DNA from: Petrolisthes cinctipes
Taxonomy: Eukaryota > Arthropoda > Malacostraca > Decapoda > Porcellanidae
Assembly: GCA_033782935.1 (NCBI GenBank)
Contig: JAWQEG010000418.1
Coordinates: forward strand, 1-64,000
Direction of reading: 5' to 3'
DNA: 64,000 nucleotides
Below, piece after piece: positions 41,400-53,749 of the stretch. Under the pieces are notes generated by a model. The model saw only the letters and a list, made by a program, of their open reading frames with translations, was not told the DNA's origin and did not search any database. Both the position numbers and the translations under genes were made by a program. Every line of letters begins with the position of its first letter. Positions within the stretch are counted from its first letter, which is position 1.

Positions 41400-42726
41400 T
41401 TTTGTGATCTACCAAGCCTCACTGGCCACAGGGAAGCTGCCTCAAGACTGGACTAGAGCCAATTAATGTCAGCCCTATTTTCAAGAAAGGGAGTAGAACC
41501 AATCCAAAGAATTATAGACCTGTAAGCCTCACCTCAGTCCCCTGTAAGGTAATGGAGAAAATTCTAAAAAGTGAGAATGTTGACCACCTGGAGAGCAACA
41601 ACCTGCTGAAGAGCTACCAACATGGATTTAGGTCAGGGAAATATTATGCCTAACACATTTGCTTGAGTACCTGGAGGAATTAGAAACCATGGTGGACGAC
41701 GGGGACAGTGTCGACATCGTATATCTCGACTGTCAGAAGGCCTTTGACACTGTCCCTCACAAGCGCCTCCTTGCAAAACTGGAGGCGCTTGGAGTGAGGG
41801 GTGAAGTCTCCAGGTGGATTCAGAACTTTTTGGAAAACAAGAAGCAGAGGGTCAGCATCAGTGGGAACTATTCTGAATGGCTTGATGTTTGGAGTGGAGT
41901 CCCACAAGCTAGAAGTGTCCTTTGGCCAGTCTTGTTCCTAGTATTTATTAATGATCTCCTCCAGTCAACCCAGTTCAAAGGAACGCCAAAATATACCATA
42001 GAATAAAGGATGCTGATGATGGAGTAGCCTTGCAACAGGACCTTGACAAGTTGAAGGAATAGAGCCGGAAATGGCTGCTCCAGTTCAATGAAGAAAAATG
42101 CAAGGTGATGCACATTGGCAGGAATAATCCGGGATACGAGTATTACCTTGTCCATCAGTCCTGGGAGAAACCATCGAAGAAAAAGACCTGGCTGGGAGTC
42201 ATCATCACCTATCTGAAGCCTTCTAGACAAGTGAGCAAGGCTGCAGTGACTGCCAACTCTATGCTGGAACTCTTGAATAAGACCATGACCTGTCTGGGCT
42301 CAGAGATATTGCTTACTCTTTACAAGTCTCTTGTCAGACCACGACTTGAATACTGTATCCAAGCATGGTTACCCTACACAAGAAGAGATATAAAGAAACT
42401 GGAGCAGGTACAGAGAAGAGCAACAAAACTAGTCCCTGAGTTGGCAGGGTATCCTTATGAGGAAAGATTAACTCGGCTGGGCTCACCACTCTTGAAGAAC
42501 GAAGGATTAGAGGCGATATGATCGAGACTTTCAAGATACTGAAGGGCTTCGACAAGGTTGGTAATGACGATGAGGATTACCTATAAAGCTGGCTCCCATA
42601 GGTCATCACTCGGCAACCAGATGGGCACAGCCTGAAGTTGGCAAAACCGCGCCACAGAACAATCAAAAGGAACAAAAAGTATGAAAAAAGAATGTCAAGA
42701 CACTATAAGTTGTTAAAAGAGGAGTA
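41400..42726 (+). pseudogene. Broken non-LTR retrotransposon (CR1/jockey-like reverse transcriptase)
   Basis: Translation in changing frames gives recognisable RT segments in order. These include SPIFKKGSRTNPKNYRPVSL near 41470, VYLDCQKAFDTVPHKRLLAK near 41720, and SGVPQA then LFLVFINDL near 41900-41960. CKVMHIGR follows near 42100, SLVRPRLEYCIQAW near 42330 and EQVQRRATK near 42405. The pieces are separated by frameshifts and stops, and the segment carrying the catalytic FADD box is lost between about 42000 and 42010. The sequence is inactive. It retains about 1.3 kb of the C-terminal half of ORF2, in the same orientation as VPS16 and just upstream of it. Confidence 0.88.
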
Positions 42727-42922
42727 AACTATATAACTAACCCCTTGTGTCATGAATGTCTTGCAGAAAATAATTATTGCCTCCTAACTGTGTTTACAAG
42801 TGTCATGATTGTACTGTAGAAAAAAATATTATGAAGATCACTCCCATCTGATTCTGACTGTTTGTGTGTGTGTCTGTATGTGTGACTAAGTTAAGTGTAT
42901 ATGGCAGAAAACTGACAAGAAT

Positions 42923-45900
42923 ATGGCATTTATCTCGGACTGGACACAACTTGGCAATGATATATTTTACAGGTATGACGTCATCCATTAATTATTACAC
43001 TGCTATAATTATAATGTTAAATAATTCAGAGACAATGTGGATTTATATATTGAGTTTAGATGTTGGTTAACTTGGTAACAAACCGCCCACTTTTTCCATA
43101 CTCTTTTTTCCATACACTTTTTTCCACACACTTTTATTCTACACACTTTTTTTGGTAAATTTACAGAAGAACTGGGTTCACTATATTGTATATTTTAGTA
43201 TCATTACCCACTATTTTGGACCATTCTAAGACACTTTTCATCTATGGTGTTTCTCTCGGAGATGCCACATTTTACAAACATAATTTGGAAATTAGTCTGA
43301 CCTAACTTGACCTAACCTAACCTAACCTAGACCACAGCAGACTACTGGGACCTAACCTGGGCAAACTACCGGGACCTAACCTGGGCAAACTACCGAGATA
43401 TAACCAGTGTAAACTAACAGAAAGTGACCGGGGCAAATTCCCGGGACATAGCCGGATGTGGTAACACTGCGCGGCCCTAGCCAAGATCGCAGTACTTCTG
43501 TAATAATACCTTTTTGTCACTTACTTTATTTTCACACACTTTTTTTCCACACACTTTTTCTCCACATACTTTTTTTCCACACACATTTATCTCACTTTTT
43601 TCCACACTTCTTTCCACACACTTTTTTCCACACTATTTTATTCCCACACTTTTTTTTCCACACACTTTTTTCCTAACCATAGATCACGGCCAATTTTTAC
43701 AACATCTTTAATAATTAGCGTGGATGCCTAATTTTTCGGTTTAGGTTTGACCACAAATTCATTTTATAGATTTTTATCATTACATGAGTTTCTAGGAATA
43801 TTAGATTATCTATGAGCTCTGGAAAGGATGACCCTGTCTAGGTTCCGCTGGATGGTTAGGTCCCAGAAATTTGACTGACATATACGTTTACTTTCCATCT
43901 TTTTTATTTTGTGCCGATAGTTATTGTTTGTTTAAGGGGGTATAGTAGTGCTGGCAAATCTGGAGCAACTGATTCCTCCAAAGTATTCCAAGCAGCAAAA
44001 CACTAAAAAAATTGACTGACATTTAGAGTAGATAGTAATTGCGCCTTATTGCTTGTTTAATTACGAATATCTATCGGACTGTCAACTACCGGTAGCTACT
44101 GGAAATAGGAGTGTGTGGTTTATTTTAGGTCAAGTTACTTACTTGTTTATTAGGAGATTATGTGTTATTGATGATATAACTTGCAGGAGAATAGTACAGT
44201 ACATATGAACAAATTTATTGTGGAAAGAATTTAATTTTGTGCAGGAAATATGAGCTGTACACCATGGAGTGGGGTGGCGGCATCAACCTGTCAGACTTCA
44301 TGGTGGCCGCGGCACCCTACGGAGGACCACTGGCTCTTACCCGGGATGAGACCAAGTTCACAAAGACTCAGCACACTGGAAAGCCAATCATATTTGTCTT
44401 CAGTTCATCAGGAAGAAAGATTTCGTCCTTCAAAGTAAGAAATATTTTAGATTTATGGGTAGATGAGATAAAAAGAGTCCAGGAGTAATTAGGCTACCAG
44501 AATATAAAATTTTATTTGTGTTCAGAATCACTTACTGTATGGTTTCAAACTTCTGTAATTTCATAATATTTTTTGTACAACATCCTTTGACTATATGCCG
44601 TAGGTTGTATGTACTGTATTATGAACTATATAATTGTAAGTCTTATAACTTAAGAACATTTTTGTATGATATACATGCGAGTCGTTTTTACTCCATGATC
44701 TGCAGTGGACAAGTGGGTTCCTGATGTCATTCGGGTGGTCCAGGAATGAAGACCTGGTGTGCGTACAAGAAGATGGTGCCGTCACACTGTACGACATGTT
44801 TGGAAACTACAAACACACCTTCAATATGGGCCAGGTGAAGTTCATCTGCAGAAACTAAAACTCGGCCAGTTAGCAATATCAATTTGATTTATCATGCTAG
44901 TAAAAATATCATTGGAATTTGAAGTGTATATTATCAACAACAAAATTTATATATGTTACTCTCAATTTCTACAGCTGATGACACTATCAACTGCATAAAT
45001 TTGAGACCAGGAAACAAAAAAGATATATAATAATCATCAAACCTTGAATAGCTGTACAAGTTACCGCCATTGCCTTTCCTTGTATGTGAGCCATCAACCC
45101 CAACTCATGTTGTGTTTGATAAATTTCTCAGGAGGTGAAGGATACACATATACAGAGTGCACAGGTGTTTACCAGCCACAGAGAGACAGGCGTGGCTGTC
45201 CTCACCAAGTCCAACCGGATCTTCATGGTCAACAATATCAATGATCCCAAGACGAGGAAGTACCCAGACATTCCAGGTAATAGAAATAGTTTTAGCTTTT
45301 CATTAAGTAGTTTCCATTATCAGTAACAGAGATTGAAGTGTTTAACATCATGTAGAGTTTAGTTATATTATTTACTTTGAATATTTAATATCCAGATATT
45401 CACCTGAGTTTGGATAGCTTAAATATTAACATTACATTACATACTGTACTTTGTAAACCATAAAGCATTTTTCAGCAAATTTTAGCTTAGGTGTTCAGCT
45501 TGATCTTTGGAGTTAGATAATACTGTATCTTGCACTTTACATGTGGTGATTATAGGGATAGTATATTTTTGGTTAGTTAGAGCACCTTGATTCCTCCAAA
45601 GTATACGAGGAAACAGGACCAGGTTAGCAAAAATGATGGTGTCCTGTTGCTTGGAAAATCAGTTGATCCAGATTTACCAGATGTGTACTTCCCCCTTAAC
45701 TGTGAGTGTTGCAGGTGGGTGTGTGAACTGCTGGTGTGTGGTGCGTGAGGAACGAAACACCAACGTTCTGGTCAGTCAGGGGCGTGACCTTCTCCTCTTG
45801 TACTTGGTGGAGCAGCGACCACAAGCTCTAGTGGGTATATCAGGCATATGTTATTTATGTGCAAGTCATCTTTGGGGAAAACAGGGGTTCAGTGTACAGT

Positions 45901-48900
45901 ACAGTAGAAATCTATTGTATAATATTAATCTATTTCCCGTGTCTGGTTGCTGTAGTGTAGCAACATCAATATTCTCATGTCCCCAATAGTAAAATAAAAA
46001 TCCACAAATAAAGTGTACAGTGTATTGAGGAATACTGTATTGTCATTGTGTGTGTTATCCATAGTTTGTTGAACCAGGTCAGTGCATAAACACTAGGTAT
46101 AATAATAATGATAGTTTTTAAAATGTTCATAGCATGAGTGTATACTGTGTTTTCATTCCTTACAGTATCCTGAGTGGGTTGAACCAGGTGGGTGTGTAGT
46201 GGAGATGGCTGTATCCAGCAATTCCCGTCACATTGCCCTCCTCTCTGACACTGGCAAGCTCTGGATTGGCTCCTCAGACATAAATATCAAATATTGTGAA
46301 TATGATGCAAAAAGTCAAGTCAAGCCTAAGCAGCTTGCATGGTAGGCCTTCTGTTTTATGTTGAGAACTGTATTTCGTCAACTGTTTTATATGGTACAGT
46401 ACTTCAGGAGCATGAGGATAAATATAACATTTGCTCTTTATTAACGGGAGTTGTTCCTCAAAATTTGGATTATCCTTAAACAGCAAAGGTAACACAAGAT
46501 GAATTTTCTATTTTTTGGGAGTAGCACTACTGACATCAAAAGGCTGTAAACATTTCCACTTAGTCATTAAACCTGTGCCATATCTAATACGGTATAAACC
46601 AAGTATTTAAAAAAATGGTACCTTTCAATATTATGTACATCCTATGACCTACCACAATCTTCTCTAGTTTTATGCAGATGGTCATTCTTGCTGCCCCATT
46701 AGAGATTAGGTGTCCAGCAACATACTGTATAGAGAGAAAAATTATAGATAGATAGATAGATACAGATTGTGCACTATACTCCATATACTAAACTAGTGAC
46801 TGTCGACTACAGGTGTGGAACAGGAGCAGTGGTACTGGTATGGGATATGACATTAGAGGTAGTGACGGTCAACGGTGATGCCACGAGTTACTACCTAGAT
46901 TCTGCCTCCCTCTTGGTACAGGAACCAGACTGCGTGCGGATTATTGGGAGCACCACACATGACGTACTCCAGAAGGTAGGAAGTTTGTGATGCAGATTGA
47001 GAATATTAAATTTCTTCAATGCTGATGAAAGTATCAGGCTTATAACAGAGAGGCAGGGGCAATAGACTCTGACTAAATGTATATTGTATATCCTAATTGT
47101 TTATACAGTGAGAATATGGATATGAAATTCATACTTTATAACTGGAAATCTATCCTGCATATTATGAGGGAGATGTATAAATAAGGCTTGTGCAATTGAA
47201 ACCAAGTGAACTGAGAATTAAGCAATATTTGTTTTTGCAGACATGACATTTCTATTCATGCTAATATGCTAATTCATTGCTCAGGTTCCTTTAGTGGTGG
47301 CAGAAACACTTGCCATTGGTTCGATGGCACCTGGCGCTCTACTTCTTGAAGCATCTAAAGGATTTCAGGTACAGTACAATACTACAGTATGTCTGTAGTC
47401 TAATGTTAATCTTGTCCATGGATAATCATTGCTAATGAATGCTCCTCCAACTACAATAATCTAGTTGAATTTGCATCAAACCCAGACATTGTGGATATTT
47501 CTCTCTCATGCATTGTCCCTGTGTTCATCAGATTTTTTTGTCCATCTCTGCAGGAGAAAAGCACTCGTGCCAATGACTGCCTGAGCATGATCAAAGAAAG
47601 TGTGGAGGAAGCCGTGAACCAGTGTCTACAAGCAGCACAACATGAGTACCGGCCTCAAGTCCAGAAAATGCTTCTCCGGGTGAGAATAGTTTCTCTTTCT
47701 TTATCTCCATCACTGACCATACAGCATATATGACTTTTTTGTACTGATACCATGTGTATTTGGACGTTTTTTTCATGATTGGTAGGAGTAGCCATTTTTT
47801 ATTTTTTTACTCTTTTAATTTATGTTTTGTTGACTTTCACCATATTACATATAGAAGTGGAAATCCTTTGAGTGATATATTTAGGATAAAAAATTATTCT
47901 TGTCATTGTGAGGACTCGTTACTGTAGTGCACAGTATTAATCCAACATGGGTGACGTTACTCTCGTGAGGATATTTTAAAGTATATGTTACCTTATTACA
48001 GAGATGTTCACTTTGCCCTCCATTTTACAGGCAGCATTATTTGGCAAGAGCTTTGTACCAGAGATGAACCCTGAGCCATGCAAGAAGACTATTTTCACAC
48101 TGAGAGTTCTCAATGCTGTCAGAGACTTCAGAGTAGGTAAGCACTTGCTTTTACATGCCTAAGCCTTCAATTCATTCTACATCGGAAGGTGGGAAAAAGG
48201 TTAAAAGATTACCGGTACCATTTAGGGGTAACTTTATTAGCATAGAGCAAAGTTACCCTGCTCATAAATACCAAACTCCATAAATTCATAACAAATAAGA
48301 GGGAAAAGGTCGAACTAAAACTTTACCATTTTTATTTCTTCAAGGTAGTGCAAAATGCACCACTTATTTGTATCTAAAGTCTTCACCCATTCTGTGTAAA
48401 ACAATATTTAAAAATATTTAATAAAATGCATATCTCATTGCTAGGGTTACCATTAACATGGAGCCAGCTGGAACACCTAAGTATTCCTGTACTACTTGAT
48501 CGACTGGTTCTGCGGCGTTTCTTTCCCCTGGCACTTAAACTTGCATCCTTCCTTGGGCTTCCTGATACCCAGGGCACCTCTCGTATTCTTGCTCACTGGG
48601 CATGTTATAAGGTAATGCATTGCAAAGTTAGTAAATTAGGATAGAGAAGTAAGAACTGTAATAACTGCTTGCAAACATGTACAGTATACTATACAGTATA
48701 AGTACAGAACTGTAGATATCTAGGGAATATTAATGTGTATATTTTGTTGGTGCTTGCTCAGTCCTGTAACTTCCTACAAAGGAACAACTGACCGAAGCAT
48801 CTTCAGGCTATGCTACCGTTACACATCTATTTTGCTCTCTGAATCACTCGATTTCCAGGCCTTGACTCAATTCTTCAGATAGACTTCAAAATTGGAAAAG

Positions 48901-51900
48901 TTTTTTATGCCTGTTTCATTTATGTTACTAAAGTTAGAAGCCTGAAGCGAGTGTATGTGTTCTGGCAGGTGTTGCAGCCATCACAGAAGAGCGACGAGCA
49001 GATAGCCAAGGAGATCAATAACAAGCTGGGCTACACTCTGGGCATCTCTTACACTGACATAGCCAACCGAGCTGACCAAGCCGGCAGGAAACAGCTGGCC
49101 ATCAAGGTACAATTTGTTTGTTGACAAAGTCATTGGGGCTGGGTTATTAAGACACCCTAAACATTACTTTGAAATAGATAGAGCAATAATGAAGAGACTG
49201 ATGGAGTACAGCACAGTGTATTCAGTAGATTAATAGATTTTTGGTATAAGATCATAAAGTTCTATCCATCATTACCTGATGTTTTGCAACCCAAAGTTCA
49301 TCCTTTGACACACATCCTTACAACTTTTCTACAGAGCTACATTTTCTCGTCTTTTCACATACTGTACCATACTTCCTGTCCCAACAATTATCTCAGTTTT
49401 TATACCCCAAGAGTTCACATTATCCAGAACACCACCAATTCTCTCCCCACAATATCACCATCCTCTCTTTACAACACAAGACGTCACTCACAATATCGCC
49501 CACAGTTGATGGAGTATGAAGTGCGTAAACGAGAGCAAGTGGTAGTGCTACTGAGGCTCGGGGAGGACCAGACTGCACTCAGACAGGCCATTCAGAGTGG
49601 AGATACTGACCTCATCCACACAGTCCTTTATAGACTGCGGCAGAAACTTTCATCTGCTGAATTCCAGGTGGGCCCTTTATGGTACACTATTTATATTTGT
49701 TTTGCTCACACAATTGTAAATGTTCATTTGCAACTACTGTACTATATAAATTTATGAGTACTATGAAACAAAATTTAAACTTCTGTAACCACATGCATTC
49801 TGACTTTGTTTGCTTTTACTGCCAAAGTCACAGTACTGTACAAACCTGTAGTTAAAACAGTGGTTAAATTTTTTCTGATCAAAACCTTCTGGATACTCCC
49901 CAATATACACTGGGGTGACTATATCTATTGATATTATTTGTTTTTGAAGCAGTTCTCTGATCTCTTGTGGGTTTAGATGCTTGTGCGCAACTTCCCAGTT
50001 GCCCAGGCACTCCACCTGCGAAGCTGTCGGGAGTCAGATGTGGAGGAGCTGCGAGACATGTTGGTACAGGAGGATCTTTTCCATGACCAGGCTCTCCTCA
50101 GGATTAAGGAGGCCTACACCACTGCAGTCAGTATTTGTTATATTGTTGCCAGTTTAGCAGGTTTTCATGTACTGTACTGAAGCTGTAAAGATCAAATGTT
50201 TGTTAGTACAGTACTTATTGGAGTACAGTATTAGAATTAATAATTGTTAGTTGTTTGCACGGAAACCATTTCAATACATTTTCATTACACAAAAATTTTC
50301 CTGTGTACATAGAAACAAAGAATCAGAAATTTGATATTCCATGTTCAGACATACACTTTGATGATGAATCATATGCTGATACATTATTGTAGTGAATAGC
50401 AATTGTTACGATGTTACTGTATCTCCTAACATGTATTGTATGAGTGCCAGCATACAGAATGTACTGGTATGAGTATTACACCCAATACAGTACTGTATTG
50501 CCACCAATACACTGATTATCATATTATTTGTTTCCTGCTTCATAAATCTGAACAAGCTAATGAAGGTGGCATGAGGTTATCACGTTTGATTATCTTTCAG
50601 CGTACGGACACCCGGGTGGCATTACTGCAGAGTGCAACAGGATTATTTAGGAAAGGAAGGAGTGAGGCACAACAGCAGCTTACTGAGGAACAAATCAAAC
50701 TTTATAGGATACAGGTGAGGATGTATCAATGAGGTCTATGGACTGGGTTTCATTAATTCAGCATAGTTAATTAAGCAGGGTAGGGTTTCATTTGAATTAG
50801 TTTTATTTAAGTTAATCCCTTGGATGAAGAGGTACAAATCTATTTTGTAGGTTTACTCAAACTGACTTCCATCTAGAGCATGGTGTCGATGCAATGCTCT
50901 CTCAAAAGAGCACCCCATTTTGAGAAAAATCCAATTTATTCTAAGGCTGACTTTTGCTTTTCTGTGCATTAGGTGCGACTGGAGGAAAGTTACCAGCATT
51001 CTTTCACCGATCTGTCCCTTCACGACACTGTTCACCAGTTGCTTCTGAGTGGTCAGCTCAAGGAAGCAGACAAATTGCGCTCTGAGTTCAAAATTCCTGA
51101 GAGGAGGTAAGGAAGTGAGGATTCAATGATTCTTGTACAGGTATGAAGGTACATTTGTCATCATCTCCATCAAGATCCCATTCCCTGTTTTCCCAAGGTG
51201 GAGTGATCCAGGCCTAAGAAAAAAAAAAAAGATTGACCAAAAGATGGATTGAGATGGTAACAGATTGTCCAGTAAAATAGGCCACACTCAAGGCCAAGCT
51301 CACAAAACACTCAGGTGGATTAGGTTGTATTGTTTAATATCTGTTCCGTGCTTCTGGTCCTCTGATTTTAAAATCCAGTACATATGCATGTATTGCATTA
51401 TTTGACTTGTAATTATTTGACATCATTGACATTATTTGACATCATTGATTCCCTTGTAACTAATATAACTTGGGTTGATTTGCATAAATTATAAAGCAGT
51501 AGTAAAAATTAAGTTAATAATGATGACAATTGTCATACTGTCCTCTCCACATATCAGATACTGGTGGCTGAAGGTGATAGCCCATGCTGAGGCTGGACAC
51601 TGGGATGAACTGGTCAACTTTTCCAAAAACAAGAAGAGTCCTATTGGCTTTGAGGTCAGCATCAGGTGTCTATATTATACCTTATATGGAACTAAGCACC
51701 TTTGTAGCTCAGCATCTTTGTATGCCTATCCAGTTTGGATATTGAATATAGTCTGATTTTCATGAAACTTTGTAAGCATCGTCAAGGTTAAGTTGGTTAT
51801 ATGCTCTTCAAAGTTTGACATTTCCAGAGTTTTCTTGTTATTATACGGTAATTTTTAGCTTGCTTGATTTGATTTTGGTAATTCTATGCAATTCTGAAAG

Positions 51901-52346
51901 TCAAATCAAAGTTAGCCAAGGATACAGTAAGATGTTCATCTTTTTCTTTCTATCCCTAACAGCCATTCGTTGATGCCTGCCTAAAGAATGGAAATAAGTC
52001 AGAGGCTCAGAAATATGCTCACAAAGTGAGAGACGAAAACAAAGTCACTTACTTCGTCAAGTGTGGGTGAGTAGGAGACTATGTTTTGTAGGGCTGTAAG
52101 TTCATGTAAAAAGTTCATTCATATTTTTGTTCCAAACTGTTTATGTATTTCACATGAATGGTTATACCTGAAAGTATTATGGTATAATTCCATCCCATCA
52201 GATTGTTGGATGAGGCAGTAAAAGCAGCCCAAGAGCAGCGGAGTGCAGCTGGATTGACAGAGGTGTTGGCTGCTTGCGGTCCTCAACATCAAGCATTACA
52301 AACGCGGATACAAACACTTCTTAGTGATCCGTCAATCAAGTTGTAG
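42923..52346 (+). CDS. VPS16: VPS16, HOPS/CORVET core subunit, 19 exons
   Basis: Exons: 42923-42972, 44245-44434, 44706-44834, 45132-45276, 45715-45830, 46166-46341, 46813-46975, 47285-47368, 47554-47679, 48031-48136, 48445-48611, 48969-49106, 49506-49667, 49977-50126, 50601-50714, 50973-51106, 51558-51654, 51963-52066, 52202-52346. Every phase closes, giving 831 aa (human 839). VPS16 is a core subunit of the HOPS and CORVET tethering complexes at endosomes and lysosomes. Residues 1 to about 390 form the N-terminal beta-propeller (WTQLGNDIFYRKYELYTMEW, VAAAPYGGP, VCVQEDGAVTLYDM). The rest is the Vps16 C-terminal alpha-solenoid, with near-identical blocks such as VLLDRLVLRR, SRILAHWACYK, QSGDTDLIHTVL, DLSLHDTV and KSKKSPIG-like NKKSPIGFE. 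Exon 1, only 50 coding bases, was placed by its VPS16-like start and matching phase. Candidate poly(A) signals are at 52865 and 53143. Confidence 0.96.
43080..43680. repeat. Repeats in VPS16 intron 1, including telomere-like CCTAA units
   Basis: Two blocks of CCACACACTTTTTT-type units (about 43085-43155 and 43525-43675) flank other tandem sequence. At 43302-43328 there is CCTAACCTAACCTAACCTA, that is about four CCTAA units, the complement of the arthropod telomere repeat TTAGG. It is followed by about three 24-bp units GGGACCTAACCTGGGCAAAC up to about 43440. Confidence 0.75.
43931..44005. mobile_element. TTAAGGGGG-family MITE, truncated copy
   Basis: TTTAAGGGGGTATAGTAGTG is followed by GCTGGCAAATCTGGAGCAAC, GATTCCTCCAAAGTATTCCA and AGCAGCAAAACAC. 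This matches the left half of the element at 32923. The right half is missing. It is in VPS16 intron 1. Confidence 0.7.
45550..45700. mobile_element. TTAAGGGGG-family MITE next to the VPS16 exon 5 acceptor
   Basis: The reverse complement reads TTAAGGGGGAAGTACACATC, AAATCTGGATCAACTGA, CCAAGCAACAGGACACC, GGTCCTGTTTCCTCGTATAC and TTTGGAGGAATCAAGG, colinear with the copy at 32923. Its CCCCCTTAA end lies about 15 bases before the acceptor AG at 45713-45714, so its pyrimidines may contribute to the acceptor. Confidence 0.8.
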
Positions 52347-53749
52347 TCAGAGTTGCAGGGGAGAGACAAACACAAGGATACACATAGAAACAGATGGACA
52401 TAGATCACAATGTCTTAGAGGGGAAGAGAGAGGACGTACAGACAAAGCAATGGGAGCTATGGTGTTTTGGAAGAAATACATCAGTATGGTAATGAATTTA
52501 TGAAAATATTTGTATTTTGTTAGTCAGCTGCAAAAGGTGACAAGAGATTAAAATGGATTTGAAGATTGAAGAATCTTGGAAAATTTCATGTAACCTCGTG
52601 TAGTTACATTGGCGTCAGTCTGTTGTAGCTTAAAAAGATACAAGTGAGATTTTTTTCTTAGATAACGTGAGACTTTTCTTTCATACCACCCCAGGATTAT
52701 AAGCAGACACTAATTCAGGATCTTGGCTACCACAATAGGTTAATCATCTCTTTTATTCACTGAGCTTGTTTTTTTCTGTTTCTATTGGTTTTTTTTTCTG
52801 GGATGAACAGCTGTGTATAATAGTTGTGCCCCATTCATCTATTAATATTATTAGTTGTGATCAAAATAAATTTTTCCTCAGCATAATGATAAATTACTAC
52901 TTGAGAGATAAAGCTTATGATAGCAATTATACAGTACAGTGAAGGAGAGCAATCAAGTGTCAATAAAATTATAAACAGGTAATCTCATTCCAAACTTTAG
53001 TTCCCTATCTAGGCACTTTAGTATCTGAAACATGCAGGACTTGAGGAACGAAATTTTATGTTTTCCTTGACTGAGGTCTTATTACAACCTGGAGCTTAGA
53101 GGTCTCAAAACACTCAACTTATTCCATATGTATAAGATGTTAAATAAAGTGCATTAAAATTTATGGTGGAATCCAAATACATGTATACTGTATATAAAAT
53201 ATATTGATAATTTAAATATAATGAGAAACTCATTTTATTGCAATCTATCTTTTAAGTTACTGGACACTATGACCCTTACTCTGGGATTTTAGATAGGTAA
53301 ACGGAGGATGAGATGGGTAGACTGACTAGGTGATTGATAGATAAATAAGGAAATTAAAGAGTAAATGAACAGATTTAATAAGAGATGTTACCTATCATGA
53401 AATGTCTTGTATTGGAAGCAAACAACATGGGAGAGCTGTTTGACTCGCTGAGTAGATGTTATATAGCATTGAAATGTACAGTACTAATGCATCAGTTAAC
53501 AATATTGGTAGTATGGGTAGATAGTCCTTTCCCAGAGAGGCACTACTGCTAGGTTAGTAGGCTCTAAGAATTGCCAGGAGAGAGCTGCTGTAGGAGGGAG
53601 CGTGGTGAGTTGTGGCTTGGAAGAGCTGCGGGCGAGGTCGGCGGCAGAGGCAAGAGGTGAGAGCAGGTTGAATGCTGGCTGTAGAGTGAGTTGAGCTTGG
53701 CGCGTTGCGCTCCTTTTATCTCATTCGGTTGGCTGTGCGCTCTTGTGTC
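52347..53749. other. VPS16 3' region and ABHD12 promoter region
   Basis: AATAAA at 52865-52870 and 53143-53148 are candidate VPS16 poly(A) signals. From about 53565 the sequence becomes G+C-richer up to the ABHD12 ATG, which suits a promoter and 5' UTR; no TATA box is clear. No other gene is seen. Confidence 0.5.
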
